A DNA stretch of 64,000 nucleotides, taken from Luteibacter pinisoli (GTDB lineage: Bacteria; Pseudomonadota; Gammaproteobacteria; Xanthomonadales; Rhodanobacteraceae). The stretch is from positions 3,844,001 to 3,908,000 of the forward strand of contig NZ_CP041046.1 in the NCBI RefSeq assembly GCF_006385595.1. The letters are read 5' to 3'. The translations under genes were made by a program, and so were the position numbers. The notes under the pieces are model-generated. The model searched no databases. It saw only the letters and a list, made by a program, of their open reading frames with translations, and was not told the DNA's origin. Positions 1 to 8,900 of this stretch are shown here, in pieces. Position 1 is the stretch's first letter. The number at the start of each line of letters is the position of its first letter.

Positions 1-1936
1 TTGCAGGGGCCGTGGGATTGAGGTTGATCGGGCCGCCGTGGGTTTTGGCGAGGGCGAGGCTGGGCAGGTGTTCGAGGGCGCCGTTGTCGACGGAGACGAC
101 CTTGCCGTGCAGCGGCGTGGATGAGCCCTGCGGGTACACCGTGGCGTCGTTGCCGAGGGCGAGGCGGGCGCGATCGGCTTCGGAGACGAGGGCTTCGACG
201 CGCCAGCGCGTGCCGCCGACCACCGTCGCCATGCGTGCGCCGGGGGAGATCCAGCTGCCGTTGAGCAGGGTTTCGTCGAGGTCGCGGACGACGCCATCGC
301 TGGACGCGACCAGGCGCAGGCGGTGCAGTTCGGCGGCGCTGGCAAGACGCTGCGCGCTGTACTGATCGGCCATGCGGTCAGCAACCACCTGCTTGGCGAC
401 GCCATCGCGATCCAGCGAAGACGCACCGCGCGCGGCGGATTCATACGCGGAGCGCAGCGCGGCCGCCTTGGCGTCGTCGTCCTGCGGGGCGGGCGCGGAG
501 AGTTCGAACAACGCCTGGCCGGCTTTCACCGTTTCGCCGTTGTGCACAAGCACCTTTTCCATCAACGCCGGGTACGGCGTGAACACCGGCTGCTCGAAGC
601 CGGCTTCAACGACGCCTTCGCCGTGCACGGTGGCCGACCACGGCACGAGCAGCACCAGGGCGGCGACGCCCAGCACGGCCAGCCAGCGGCGCAGCACGGG
701 CCAGCGGATCTCGGCGCGGCGATGCCACCACACCCGGACTTCTTGTTGCATGGGTTTCACCACGAACGTCATGATTTCGACGAGGAACAGAATCAGGCCC
801 ATCGCCTTGAAGAAGGCGTGGTACACCACCACCGCGATGCCGACGAACAGCGTGAGTCGGTAAAGCCACGTGGTGAAGGCGAAGCCGGTAAGGAAGGCGG
901 CGAACGGACGCGACACCGCATCGGGACGCGGGTCGTCCATGCCCAGGAAGGTTCCGCGCACCCAGCGCTTCGCCCAGCGTCCCGCACGCTCGTGCAGGCC
1001 GGGGTAGTCCAGCGCGTCGGCAAGGATGAAGTAACCATCGAAGCGCATGAACGGACTGGCGTTCACCGCCAGGGTCAGCACCCATGCCGTCGTGCCGAGG
1101 AAGAACAGCGCATTGCGGAAGTTGCCGTCCGGCGCGAAGGACCAAAGCAGCGTGCACCACGCCGCCAGCACCAGCTCCGCGCCAACACCGGCGGAGGCGA
1201 TGGCGAGGCGGCGCTCGGATCGCTCCAGCTTCCAGCTCTCGCCCGTGTCGGTATACGCCATGGGCCACATCACCAGCAGCGCCACGCCCATGTGGCCCAC
1301 GCGCACGCCGTGCTTGGTCGCGACAAACGCGTGGCCGAATTCATGCCAGCACTTGGAAAACACCAGCGCGCCGGCGAAGGCGAACACACCCTCCCAGCTC
1401 AGCGCGCCGCGCAGGTTGGCCTGCACCACGTCCCACTGGCGCCCGGCGAAGATGAGCCCGAGGACGGCGGCGATCAGCGTGGCGATGAGGAAGCGCGTGG
1501 TGAACATCCACTGCACATACGGCAGCGCCTTGCGCAGGAAGCGCTCGGGGCGCACCAGCGGGATGCGGATGAACAGGTAGTTCTGCAGCAGCCAGTGCCC
1601 GGTCGACGTCGCCCGCTTCGGCTGTGCGCTGCGCAGCAGCTGTTGCTGCTTCAGGAACATCGCGAACTCGACGACGTCCTCCGGCTCCGGCTGCAGCGTG
1701 GTCGTTTCGGCCACGGCCTCGGCGATGCGCGCCGGGTCCGCCAGGCCCCAGTGCTGCAGCATTTCAAACTCGAGCCAGCCCACGCGGAAGAACTGGTTAC
1801 GTACCGGGTCCGACAGATGCCACGCCGGCGAGCCGTCGCGATTGCGCCCGGCGGCGTGGATCTTCAGCTCGTCGCGCAACGCCGGCCACGGCGGCGCCGC
1901 GCCCACACCCGCCGCCGCGAGTGCCGCGTCGCTCAT
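1..1936 (-). CDS. M50 zinc metalloprotease fused to HlyD-like adaptor domain (3' end outside window)
   Basis: The first 645 codons of a polytopic inner-membrane protein are visible. Residues 45-80 resemble the small PqqD-like domain often found at the front of this family. A zinc-binding HEFGH sits at about 198-202 in a membrane segment, and a second M50 motif, NASPFMRFDGY, at about 292-302. Further membrane helices follow, and from about residue 420 there is a lipoyl/HlyD-type hairpin with a coiled-coil insert. Together these match site-2-protease-like proteins with a periplasmic adaptor tail. The ATG overlaps the stop of the preceding adaptor gene by four bases (ATGA), so translation is probably coupled. 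It is the fifth gene of the operon that starts with the giant DUF4347 protein. The role is inferred to be processing or export of that protein. An ABC transporter could still lie beyond the left edge. Confidence 0.85.
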   Translation of the reverse strand, partial: MSDAALAAAGVGAAPPWPALRDELKIHAAGRNRDGSPAWHLSDPVRNQFFRVGWLEFEMLQHWGLADPARIAEAVAETTTLQPEPEDVVEFAMFLKQQQLLRSAQPKRATSTGHWLLQNYLFIRIPLVRPERFLRKALPYVQWMFTTRFLIATLIAAVLGLIFAGRQWDVVQANLRGALSWEGVFAFAGALVFSKCWHEFGHAFVATKHGVRVGHMGVALLVMWPMAYTDTGESWKLERSERRLAIASAGVGAELVLAAWCTLLWSFAPDGNFRNALFFLGTTAWVLTLAVNASPFMRFDGYFILADALDYPGLHERAGRWAKRWVRGTFLGMDDPRPDAVSRPFAAFLTGFAFTTWLYRLTLFVGIAVVVYHAFFKAMGLILFLVEIMTFVVKPMQQEVRVWWHRRAEIRWPVLRRWLAVLGVAALVLLVPWSATVHGEGVVEAGFEQPVFTPYPALMEKVLVHNGETVKAGQALFELSAPAPQDDDAKAAALRSAYESAARGASSLDRDGVAKQVVADRMADQYSAQRLASAAELHRLRLVASSDGVVRDLDETLLNGSWISPGARMATVVGGTRWRVEALVSEADRARLALGNDATVYPQGSSTPLHGKVVSVDNGALEHLPSLALAKTHGGPINLNPTAPA

Positions 1937-3312
1937 ACCCCGGCCCATGCGCGCACGGTGGCGAGCGGGCGACGCAGCAAGAGATAACCGAGCACGCTCC
2001 AGTGGCCGGAGACGCGCGCCGTGCCCTGTAGGCCGATGCGTGCCGCCTCATGCGAGCCGTCCACCGTGCCACGCAGCACGTAGCTAGCCACGCCGTTCGG
2101 CGCTTCCACCGGCGCGTAGCCGGCGTATTCCAGCCGTGCGTCGACCGGGCTGAGCGGTGCGGTCTTCAGGAACACCGTCATCGGTGCGCCGCCTTCCAGG
2201 TTGGTCGGCTCGCCCACCGGTGCCCAGGCGCGCACGCCCAGGGTGTGCGGATCCGCGAGCAGGCCGATGCGCTCGCCCGTCTGCACCGGGCGGCCGGCCC
2301 AGTCGTCCGGGTCCGAGTACACGAACACGCCATCGGCGGGCGCGCGCACTTCAAGCTTGGCCACTTCGCGCGTGAGCGAAGCGACGTCCACCTCGCGCTC
2401 GTGCAGCTTGCCCTCGGCCATGCCCAGGTCCGCCTTCGCGTTCTGGCTTTCGATCGCCTGCTGCGCGGCCTGGTGCATTTCCACGCTGGCCGTGGCCAGT
2501 TCGGCCTGGGCCACCGCGAGCTTGTTGCGCAGCGTGGTGTCATCCATCTCGGCCAGCACCTGCCCTGCCTTCACCGGCGCATTGGGCAGCACCACCATGC
2601 GGCGGATGACGCCCTCGCGCGGCGAGGCGATCACCTGGCTATGCAGGGAGATGATCTCCGCCGGCACCAGCGTGTATTCGCGCACGGGCAGCAACAACAC
2701 CACCAGCACGCCGGCGAGGATGTAACGCAGGCGGCGCCCGCTCGTTGCCGCGCGCCACCAGCGCTGCACGCGCGTCGGACGAGCCACCAGCGACCACCAG
2801 GCGTAGCCGTACAGGCCAGCCATTTGCAGCAGCGCGAACTCTTCGCCGTCCGAGGTCAGCTGGTTCGGCCAGGGCTCGTCGCGGCCAAGAAAGAGCAACG
2901 CGCCGATGGACTGGCCCGGGCCGGAAAGCGGCAGCACCCACACGTGCGCCGGGAACCATTCGCTCCAGCCCGCGGCGAGATCGGCATCGAGCATCTCCGG
3001 CGACAGCGGCAGCACGCGGGCACCCGCCGGCAGTTCCGCGCAGCGCGCGAGGATGGCCTTGGTCACGCCCGACAGCCACAACGCATACGGCGTATTCGGA
3101 TCCACATCCGCCAGGCCCGAGTGCGCGACCAGGCGCGGCGGCCGGGCGGCCGGCAACGCCACCAGCGCGGCCTGGCGGTAGTCCACCAGCAGGCGGGTGT
3201 CGTTGCACGCGGTGAAGCCGAGCTCCGCCGCCGTGGTGGCAGCTTCCACCCGCGACGCCAAAGCGTAGAAACGCGACGACGCAGGCGTGTTGCCCGCAGG
3301 CTTGGCGGTCAT
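1933..3312 (-). CDS. HlyD-family membrane adaptor with N-terminal GAF-like domain
   Basis: This is a 459-residue protein. Residues about 15-180 look like a cytoplasmic GAF-type sensor fold, ending in the pattern GALLFLGRDEPWP followed by a helix. One membrane helix follows at about 195-215. The periplasmic part has a lipoyl half-motif (VIRRMVVLPNAPVKAGQVL), a coiled-coil hairpin rich in Ala, Glu and Lys at about 270-330, the second lipoyl half (VRAPADGVFVY) and a beta-barrel. That arrangement is typical of membrane fusion proteins that bridge an inner-membrane pump to TolC. The gene begins four bases after the upstream adaptor stop and overlaps the M50 gene by four bases. The cytoplasmic sensor-like extension is unusual for a HlyD protein and may gate the exporter. 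The GAF assignment is by eye and could be another alpha/beta sensory fold. Confidence 0.85.
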   Translation of the reverse strand: MTAKPAGNTPASSRFYALASRVEAATTAAELGFTACNDTRLLVDYRQAALVALPAARPPRLVAHSGLADVDPNTPYALWLSGVTKAILARCAELPAGARVLPLSPEMLDADLAAGWSEWFPAHVWVLPLSGPGQSIGALLFLGRDEPWPNQLTSDGEEFALLQMAGLYGYAWWSLVARPTRVQRWWRAATSGRRLRYILAGVLVVLLLPVREYTLVPAEIISLHSQVIASPREGVIRRMVVLPNAPVKAGQVLAEMDDTTLRNKLAVAQAELATASVEMHQAAQQAIESQNAKADLGMAEGKLHEREVDVASLTREVAKLEVRAPADGVFVYSDPDDWAGRPVQTGERIGLLADPHTLGVRAWAPVGEPTNLEGGAPMTVFLKTAPLSPVDARLEYAGYAPVEAPNGVASYVLRGTVDGSHEAARIGLQGTARVSGHWSVLGYLLLRRPLATVRAWAGV

Positions 3313-3316
3313 CGTC

Positions 3317-4072
3317 TTAGCCCTTGCCCGGCGTCGCGCGGCCGCTCATGCCCGGCAGCACGCGGCTGGTATCGCCGGTGAAGTCCGCTTCAATCTCGAT
3401 GGTCTGGCTCACCGCATCCACGCGGCCGCTCAGCCGGGTGACGGTGAGCTGGTAGCGCTGGCCGGTCTCGTCCACCGTGGCGTCCAGGTGCGCGCCCGGC
3501 TTCAGCCAGACGATCCAGTTGGACGGCACGTTGAGGCGCGCCTTCGGCGTGCCGGTACCGACGAAGTCGATCACCGGTGCACCGGCGGCGACGCCCTGCC
3601 CTTCCTTCACGTGCACGCGCGCCACGCGGCCGTCGAACGGCGCGACGAAGCGGCACTGCGCCAGCTGCGCGTCGATGATGCGCAGCTGGCCCTTGGTGCG
3701 GTTGACGTCGGCGGCGGTGAGTTCCACTTCCAGCGCGGCGGCGGACTGCAGGCCCTGCAACTTGGCCTTCGCCTCGTAACGCAGCTGGGCGGCCTTGTAC
3801 TCGGCATCCGCGGCGTCGTGCTTGGCATCGAGGTCGCTGCAGTCAAAGGCGACCATCGTCTTGCCCTTCGCCACGCTGTCGCCGAGCTGCACGTACACCT
3901 TCGACACCCGGCCCGGCGAGGCCGCCGACATCGGGCTCTCGCGGTCCGCGACCACCAGGAAACGCACCGGCGCCTGCGACCCCGTGGCCGCCGGCGCGTT
4001 CTGCGCCAGCACGCCTGCCGAACACCCGAGGCCCAGGACCAGCACCGCGGACAACCCCATCAACGTCTTCAT
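3317..4072 (-). CDS. Short periplasmic HlyD-type adaptor subunit
   Basis: This 251-residue protein has a cleavable signal peptide (MKTLMGLSAVLVLGLGCSAGVLAQ). The body is a compact membrane fusion protein: lipoyl half (SPGRVSKVYVQLGDSVAKG) at about 55-73, a short coiled coil at about 80-130, a second lipoyl half (FVAPFDGRVARVHVKEGQ) at about 135-155, then a barrel domain ending near the C-terminus. It is shorter than usual RND adaptors (about 370 residues). It lies between the TolC gene and the GAF-HlyD gene, 24 and 4 bases away, so it should be co-transcribed. The operon thus has three adaptor-like polypeptides, perhaps forming a mixed ring between the outer-membrane channel and the M50 protein. 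The cysteine inside the signal (LGCSAG) is a weak alternative lipoprotein site. Confidence 0.88.
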   Translation of the reverse strand: MKTLMGLSAVLVLGLGCSAGVLAQNAPAATGSQAPVRFLVVADRESPMSAASPGRVSKVYVQLGDSVAKGKTMVAFDCSDLDAKHDAADAEYKAAQLRYEAKAKLQGLQSAAALEVELTAADVNRTKGQLRIIDAQLAQCRFVAPFDGRVARVHVKEGQGVAAGAPVIDFVGTGTPKARLNVPSNWIVWLKPGAHLDATVDETGQRYQLTVTRLSGRVDAVSQTIEIEADFTGDTSRVLPGMSGRATPGKG

Positions 4073-4096
4073 GTTTTTCTACTGCTGCTGCGTGAA

Positions 4097-5986
4097 TTAA
4101 GGAGTGGTGGCCGATGCCGTTTCCGGGGCGGCGGACAACTGGCGGAGCTGGTCCAGCACGGAAAGCACGGCGGCCTCGGCCAGCGCGCTCACCGAACGGG
4201 TGGTCACGTCATCCGGCAGGTAGCTCAGGTACGACTGCTTCAGCACCTGCTTGCCGGCCTTGTCCTGCACGGTCACGTCCCACTGTGCGCGGGTGGTGGC
4301 CTTGCCGCGCGAGGCGGTGTAGTGCAGGTCCACGGCGAGGCTGTCGTTGCCATCGCCGAGGGTGAAGCGGTTGCCGGTGAGCACGTTGCCCACGGCGCTG
4401 CGGACGGCCGTGCTGTCGACCTTGGCCGGCAGGCCGGAGACGCTCAGCTGGAACGGACGATCGACGTGGGTCACGTCGGCCACCTGGGTGAACACGTGCT
4501 TCTCGCCGTCGATCAGGCTGGCCTGGATCGCACGCGACAGCGTCGGCAGGTCGCTGCCCGCCACTTCCGCCGGCATCAGGTCGATACCCACCGAGTTCAG
4601 CACGCGGCCGTAGGCCGACTGCGCCGAGGCGTACGAGGAGGCTTCCTGGAAGCGCGAGACGAGCGAGCGGGCCTGCGTGCGCAGGGTTTCCAGGTCGCTG
4701 GTCAGCTGGTTGCTCGAGCCCGCGCGGGCCACGCTGGCCAGGCGCTGGTCGACGCTGGCCGATTCCTGCGCGAGGTTGTGGTCGTACACGGCCAGCTTGT
4801 AACGCTCGGCCGAGACCCGCACCTGGGTGACCACGGCCATGCTCAGGGCCATGCGGCGTGCATCGTCCACCGCCAGGCGTGCCTTGTTGGTGCGCTTGAT
4901 CGCCGGGATGCTGGCCAGGCGCACCAGGTTCATGGACATGCTCAGGCCGCCCTGGGTCCAGTTCTCGTTGTACAGGTACTTGTTCGAGTCGTAGCCGATG
5001 CCGCCGAACAGGTTGAGGTTCGGGAACAGCGCGGTGATCTGCTTCTTCGCCTCAAGCACGTCCACGCGGGCCTTGTAGTCTTCCTCGCGCAGTTCCGGAC
5101 GCTGTTCCAGCGCCATCGTCTCCAGCGAATCCAGGCTGGACGGCAGCGGGGCCAGCTCGCCTTCGCGCGCGTCGGCCAGGGTGAACTCGGTGCCCGGGGC
5201 GAGGTTCATCAGCGCGGCGAGCTCGCGGCGGGCGAACTCCATCTCCTGGCGCTTCTCGGTGACCAGGGTCATCGCATCGAGCAGCGCGCGCTGGTATTCC
5301 AGGCCTTCCACCGGCGGCAGGATGCCGGCGCGTTCGGCCTGGCGGGTCTTGTCGAGGGCGGCCTGGATGTTGTCAGCCACGGTCTGCGATTCACCCAGCA
5401 GGCGCTGCGCGCCCAGCGCACGCCAGTAGGCGTCGCGCACGTCCTGCACGATGTTCTGCAGCACCTTGCGGCGGCGCTCTTCGGTGACGTTGACGTCTTC
5501 CGCCTGCTGCTTCGCGCGGTAATAGCTCAGGCCGAAGTCGAGCACGTCCCACGAGAGCGTGGCATCGGCGAGGAAGTGCGCGCGCTCTTCCGAGGTGGAC
5601 GGGCGCAGCGAGACCACGCGGTCCTGGATGCCGATGCTGGTGCCGCCGGAATCATTGCTGCGCCAGCGGTAGCCGGCGTCCGTGGTGAGCTTGGGCAGCA
5701 TGTCCATCTTGGACACGTCGAGCAGGCCCTGCGACAGCGCCGTCTCCATCAGCTTCAGGCGGTAATCCAGGTTGTACTTCAGCGAGCGCGCCATGACGTC
5801 CGAGAGCGTCAGCGGACCGGTGATCGCGTCCTGGCCCTTGTACATCACCTGCTTGTCGTTGTTGACGCGGGTGACGACTTCGTCGTGGGTGAGCGGCTTG
5901 GGCGTGGCGATGCCGCAACCGGTGAGGAAGACAGCCAGCGCGACGGCGGCGGCAAGCGGGGCGAAACGCAGCGAGATACGGGACAT
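4097..5986 (-). CDS. TolC-family outer-membrane efflux lipoprotein
   Basis: The protein has 629 residues from the chosen ATG. A start nine codons upstream is possible but would overlap the giant gene and spoil the signal peptide. The N-terminus is a lipoprotein signal ending in the lipobox LTGC at about residue 24. The rest is helical and rich in Ala, Gln and Arg, with two TolC repeats (for example LSWDVLDFGLSYYRAKQQAEDV and the later MNLVRLASIPAIKRTNKARLAV region), as expected for an outer-membrane channel with a periplasmic tunnel. A C-terminal extension of about 150 residues after the second repeat is extra compared with TolC (about 470 residues mature). The gene begins seven bases after the giant-protein stop, so it is the second gene of the operon and probably the exit channel for that protein. 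Confidence 0.9.
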   Translation of the reverse strand: MSRISLRFAPLAAAVALAVFLTGCGIATPKPLTHDEVVTRVNNDKQVMYKGQDAITGPLTLSDVMARSLKYNLDYRLKLMETALSQGLLDVSKMDMLPKLTTDAGYRWRSNDSGGTSIGIQDRVVSLRPSTSEERAHFLADATLSWDVLDFGLSYYRAKQQAEDVNVTEERRRKVLQNIVQDVRDAYWRALGAQRLLGESQTVADNIQAALDKTRQAERAGILPPVEGLEYQRALLDAMTLVTEKRQEMEFARRELAALMNLAPGTEFTLADAREGELAPLPSSLDSLETMALEQRPELREEDYKARVDVLEAKKQITALFPNLNLFGGIGYDSNKYLYNENWTQGGLSMSMNLVRLASIPAIKRTNKARLAVDDARRMALSMAVVTQVRVSAERYKLAVYDHNLAQESASVDQRLASVARAGSSNQLTSDLETLRTQARSLVSRFQEASSYASAQSAYGRVLNSVGIDLMPAEVAGSDLPTLSRAIQASLIDGEKHVFTQVADVTHVDRPFQLSVSGLPAKVDSTAVRSAVGNVLTGNRFTLGDGNDSLAVDLHYTASRGKATTRAQWDVTVQDKAGKQVLKQSYLSYLPDDVTTRSVSALAEAAVLSVLDQLRQLSAAPETASATTP

Positions 5987-5993
5987 CGGTCGG

Positions 5994-8900
5994 TCAATCC
6001 TTAAGATGCGCAAGAGTGGTGGGGCTGTTCGCTTTCGCCATGGCCGCGATCTGGGCCGTCAGCGAGGGCGCACCGCCCGGGGTGCTTGCCGGCGCCGGCA
6101 CGTGGATGGCCACGGGCACGGTCGGCGGCTTATGCGAAGCGTGCTTCGCGTGTTCGGTTTCGTGGCGGTGGTGGCCGTCGTTGCGGTGCTCGCGTTCCGC
6201 CTGCTTCGCGATCGCGAACGGCGAGAAGTCATCCCACAGCGGGCTGTGGTCCGGCGCGAAGTCGTTAAGGCCCACGCGACGCTGGGCATGTACTTCGGCC
6301 AGCAGCTTCTGCGAGAACTCCACGCCATCCGGCAACACGAACAGGCCCGGCTCCCAGCCCTGGCGGATATCGCGCAGGGTGCGGTCGTAGCCCACCGGGA
6401 AGATCTGGTCGCCCTCGCGCGCCTGGATCGGCGGCGTGCTGCCGTGGATCGTCAGCGTGAGGCGGGCTTCGCTGGTGTCGCCGTCCGCGTCGGTGATGGT
6501 GTAGACGAAGACTTCGGTCAGCGTGCGCGAGGCATCGAGCGAGCTCACCTTCGGGTTGGTCACGTCCACCTTGTAGGTGTAGGTGCCGTCGGCGTTGAGC
6601 GCCAGCGTGCCGTACTCACCGGCGAAGCTGCTGCCGATGCTGCCAGCGTGGCCGGTGTTGGCCGAGCTGACGCCCGTGACCGGGCCACCCGCGGCCGCCC
6701 CGTCGGCACCGATGCGATCGGCGCCATCGTGGTTCGCACCGCCCGTGAAGACGTTGCCGCTGGTGCTGGTCTGCGCCGCGTCCTGCACGATGGAACCGGT
6801 GTCGTCATGCGCCACCGGCACATCGTTGGCGATGTCGACCACCAGCGAACCGGTGGACTTGCCACCGCCCACGTCGGTGACGCTGAGCGCGATGGTGTCC
6901 ACGCTATCCGGCGCGTTCTGCGACACCGGGTGGTCCAGCGTGTACGCGTAGGTAAGCGTGCCGGCGGTGGGCACGCCGCCCACCGTGGTGGTCGGCTGGA
7001 AGCCGGTGAGCACCAGGGTGCCGTCCGGCGTATGGATGGTCACCGGCTTGCCGTTGGCGAGGTCGCCCAGCTGGCTGGTGCTCAGCGTGGTGCCGCCGAC
7101 GGTGACGCTCGCCAGGCCGTCGCCGGCCGTGATGGTGATGCTGCCGGTAGTGGTCTGCGAGCCATCGCCATCGGCCAGGCCGGACTCGTGCACCGTGGCA
7201 TGGCCCGTCGCCGCGCCATTGCCATCCACCGGCACGGTCGACGGCGCGCCGTCGGTGTGGCCGTGCACGGTGATGGTGAGCGTGGTGGTGCTGGTGTCGC
7301 CGTCCGCGTCGGTGATGGTGTAGGTGTACGTGTCGGTCAGCGTCTCGCCGTCCTTCAGCGCATTGACCACCTTGTTCGCGTTATCGACGCTATAGCTGTA
7401 GCTGCCGTCGGCGTTGAGGGTGAGCGTGCCGTACTGGCCGGCCACGCCCGTGCCGACATGGCCGCTCACCACGCCGCCGGTGACACCCGCGACGACGCCG
7501 GTGACCGGCGTGGTCGTCGCGTCGGCACCGATGCGGTCGGACACGTCGCCCGCGCCACCGCCGGTGACCACGTTACCCGTCACCGCCGCGCCGTCTTCGG
7601 CGACGTCGGCATGGTCGGCATGCGCCGTGGGCGCATCGTCGATGATGTCGACGACGAGCGTTCCCGTGGAGGTCACGCCGCCCGCGTCCAGCACGCTCAG
7701 CGCGATGTTATCGACGCCGTTGGTGTTCGGCGCCTGCGCGTGCGCGGTGTTCAGCTCGTAGGTGTACGAGAGCGTGCCACCGGTGGTGATGCCGTTGGCC
7801 ACCGTCGGCACGAAGCCGGTGAGCAGCAACGTGCTGCCTTCGGCCGTCGTCACGCTCACCGGCGAACCGCTGGAAAGCGTGGCCAGCTCGGCTGTGGTCA
7901 GCGTGCGGCCACCCACGGTGATGCTGGTGAGACCATCCGGCGCGTTCACCGAGACGGTCTCGGAGACGGTGCGCGTCTCGCCTGCCGGGCCATCCGGGGT
8001 CAGCGCCGACTCCCACACGGTGGGGTCGTTCGGCACGATGGACGGGTTGCCGTCGGTGTGGCCATGCACGGTGATCGTCAGCGTCGCGGTGCTGGTGTCG
8101 CCGTCTGCGTCGGTGATCGTGTACGTGTAGCGCTCGGTGAGCGTCTGGCCGTCCTTCAGTGCGTTGACCGTCGCGTTGGCGTTGTCCACGGCGTAGCTGT
8201 AGCTGCCGTCGGCATTCAGGGTGAGCGTGCCGTACTGGCCCGCCACGCCCGAACCCACCTGGCCGCTGACCGTGCCGGTGACGACACCCGCCTGCACGCC
8301 GGTGACCGGGCCACCCGTGGCCGCGCCATCGGCACCGAGGCGGTCATTGCCGATGACGTCGCCGGTGACGGCCGCGCCGTCTTCGTTCACGTCGGCGTGG
8401 TCGGTGTTGGCCGTCGGCACGTCGTTCATGATGGTGAGATGCAGGTTGCCCGCGCCCGTGTTGCCGCCGGCATCGGCCACCGACAGGGCGAGGGTGTCGG
8501 TGCTGTGGTCGCTGTTGGGCTGCGCGTGCGCCCCACCCAGCGTGTATGTATAGGCCAGCGATCCCGCCGTCGGCACGCCGCCGACCGAGCTGGTGATGGT
8601 GAAGCCGGTCAGTACCAGGGTGCCATCGGCCGTGGCGATCGACAGCGGGGCGCCACCGTTCAGCGCATTCAGCTCGGCCACCGTCAGCGTGCGGCCGCCG
8701 ATGGTGACGCTGACCAGGCCGTCGGCCGAGGCGATGTCCACGCTGCCCGAGACGCTCTTGCTCTGGCCCGCCGGGCCATCAGGCGTCAGGCCGGATTCCC
8801 ACACGGTGGCGTCGCCCGCGGCGTTCGTGCCGTTGCCGTCGTGCGGCGCGATGGTCGGTGCGCCGTCGGTGTGGCCGTGGATGGTGATGGTCAGCGTGGT

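Noticed and set aside
3287..6004. Open frame of 905 codons on the plus strand
   Set aside because: It is antisense to the TolC and adaptor genes, which have clear signal peptides, motifs and operon spacing.
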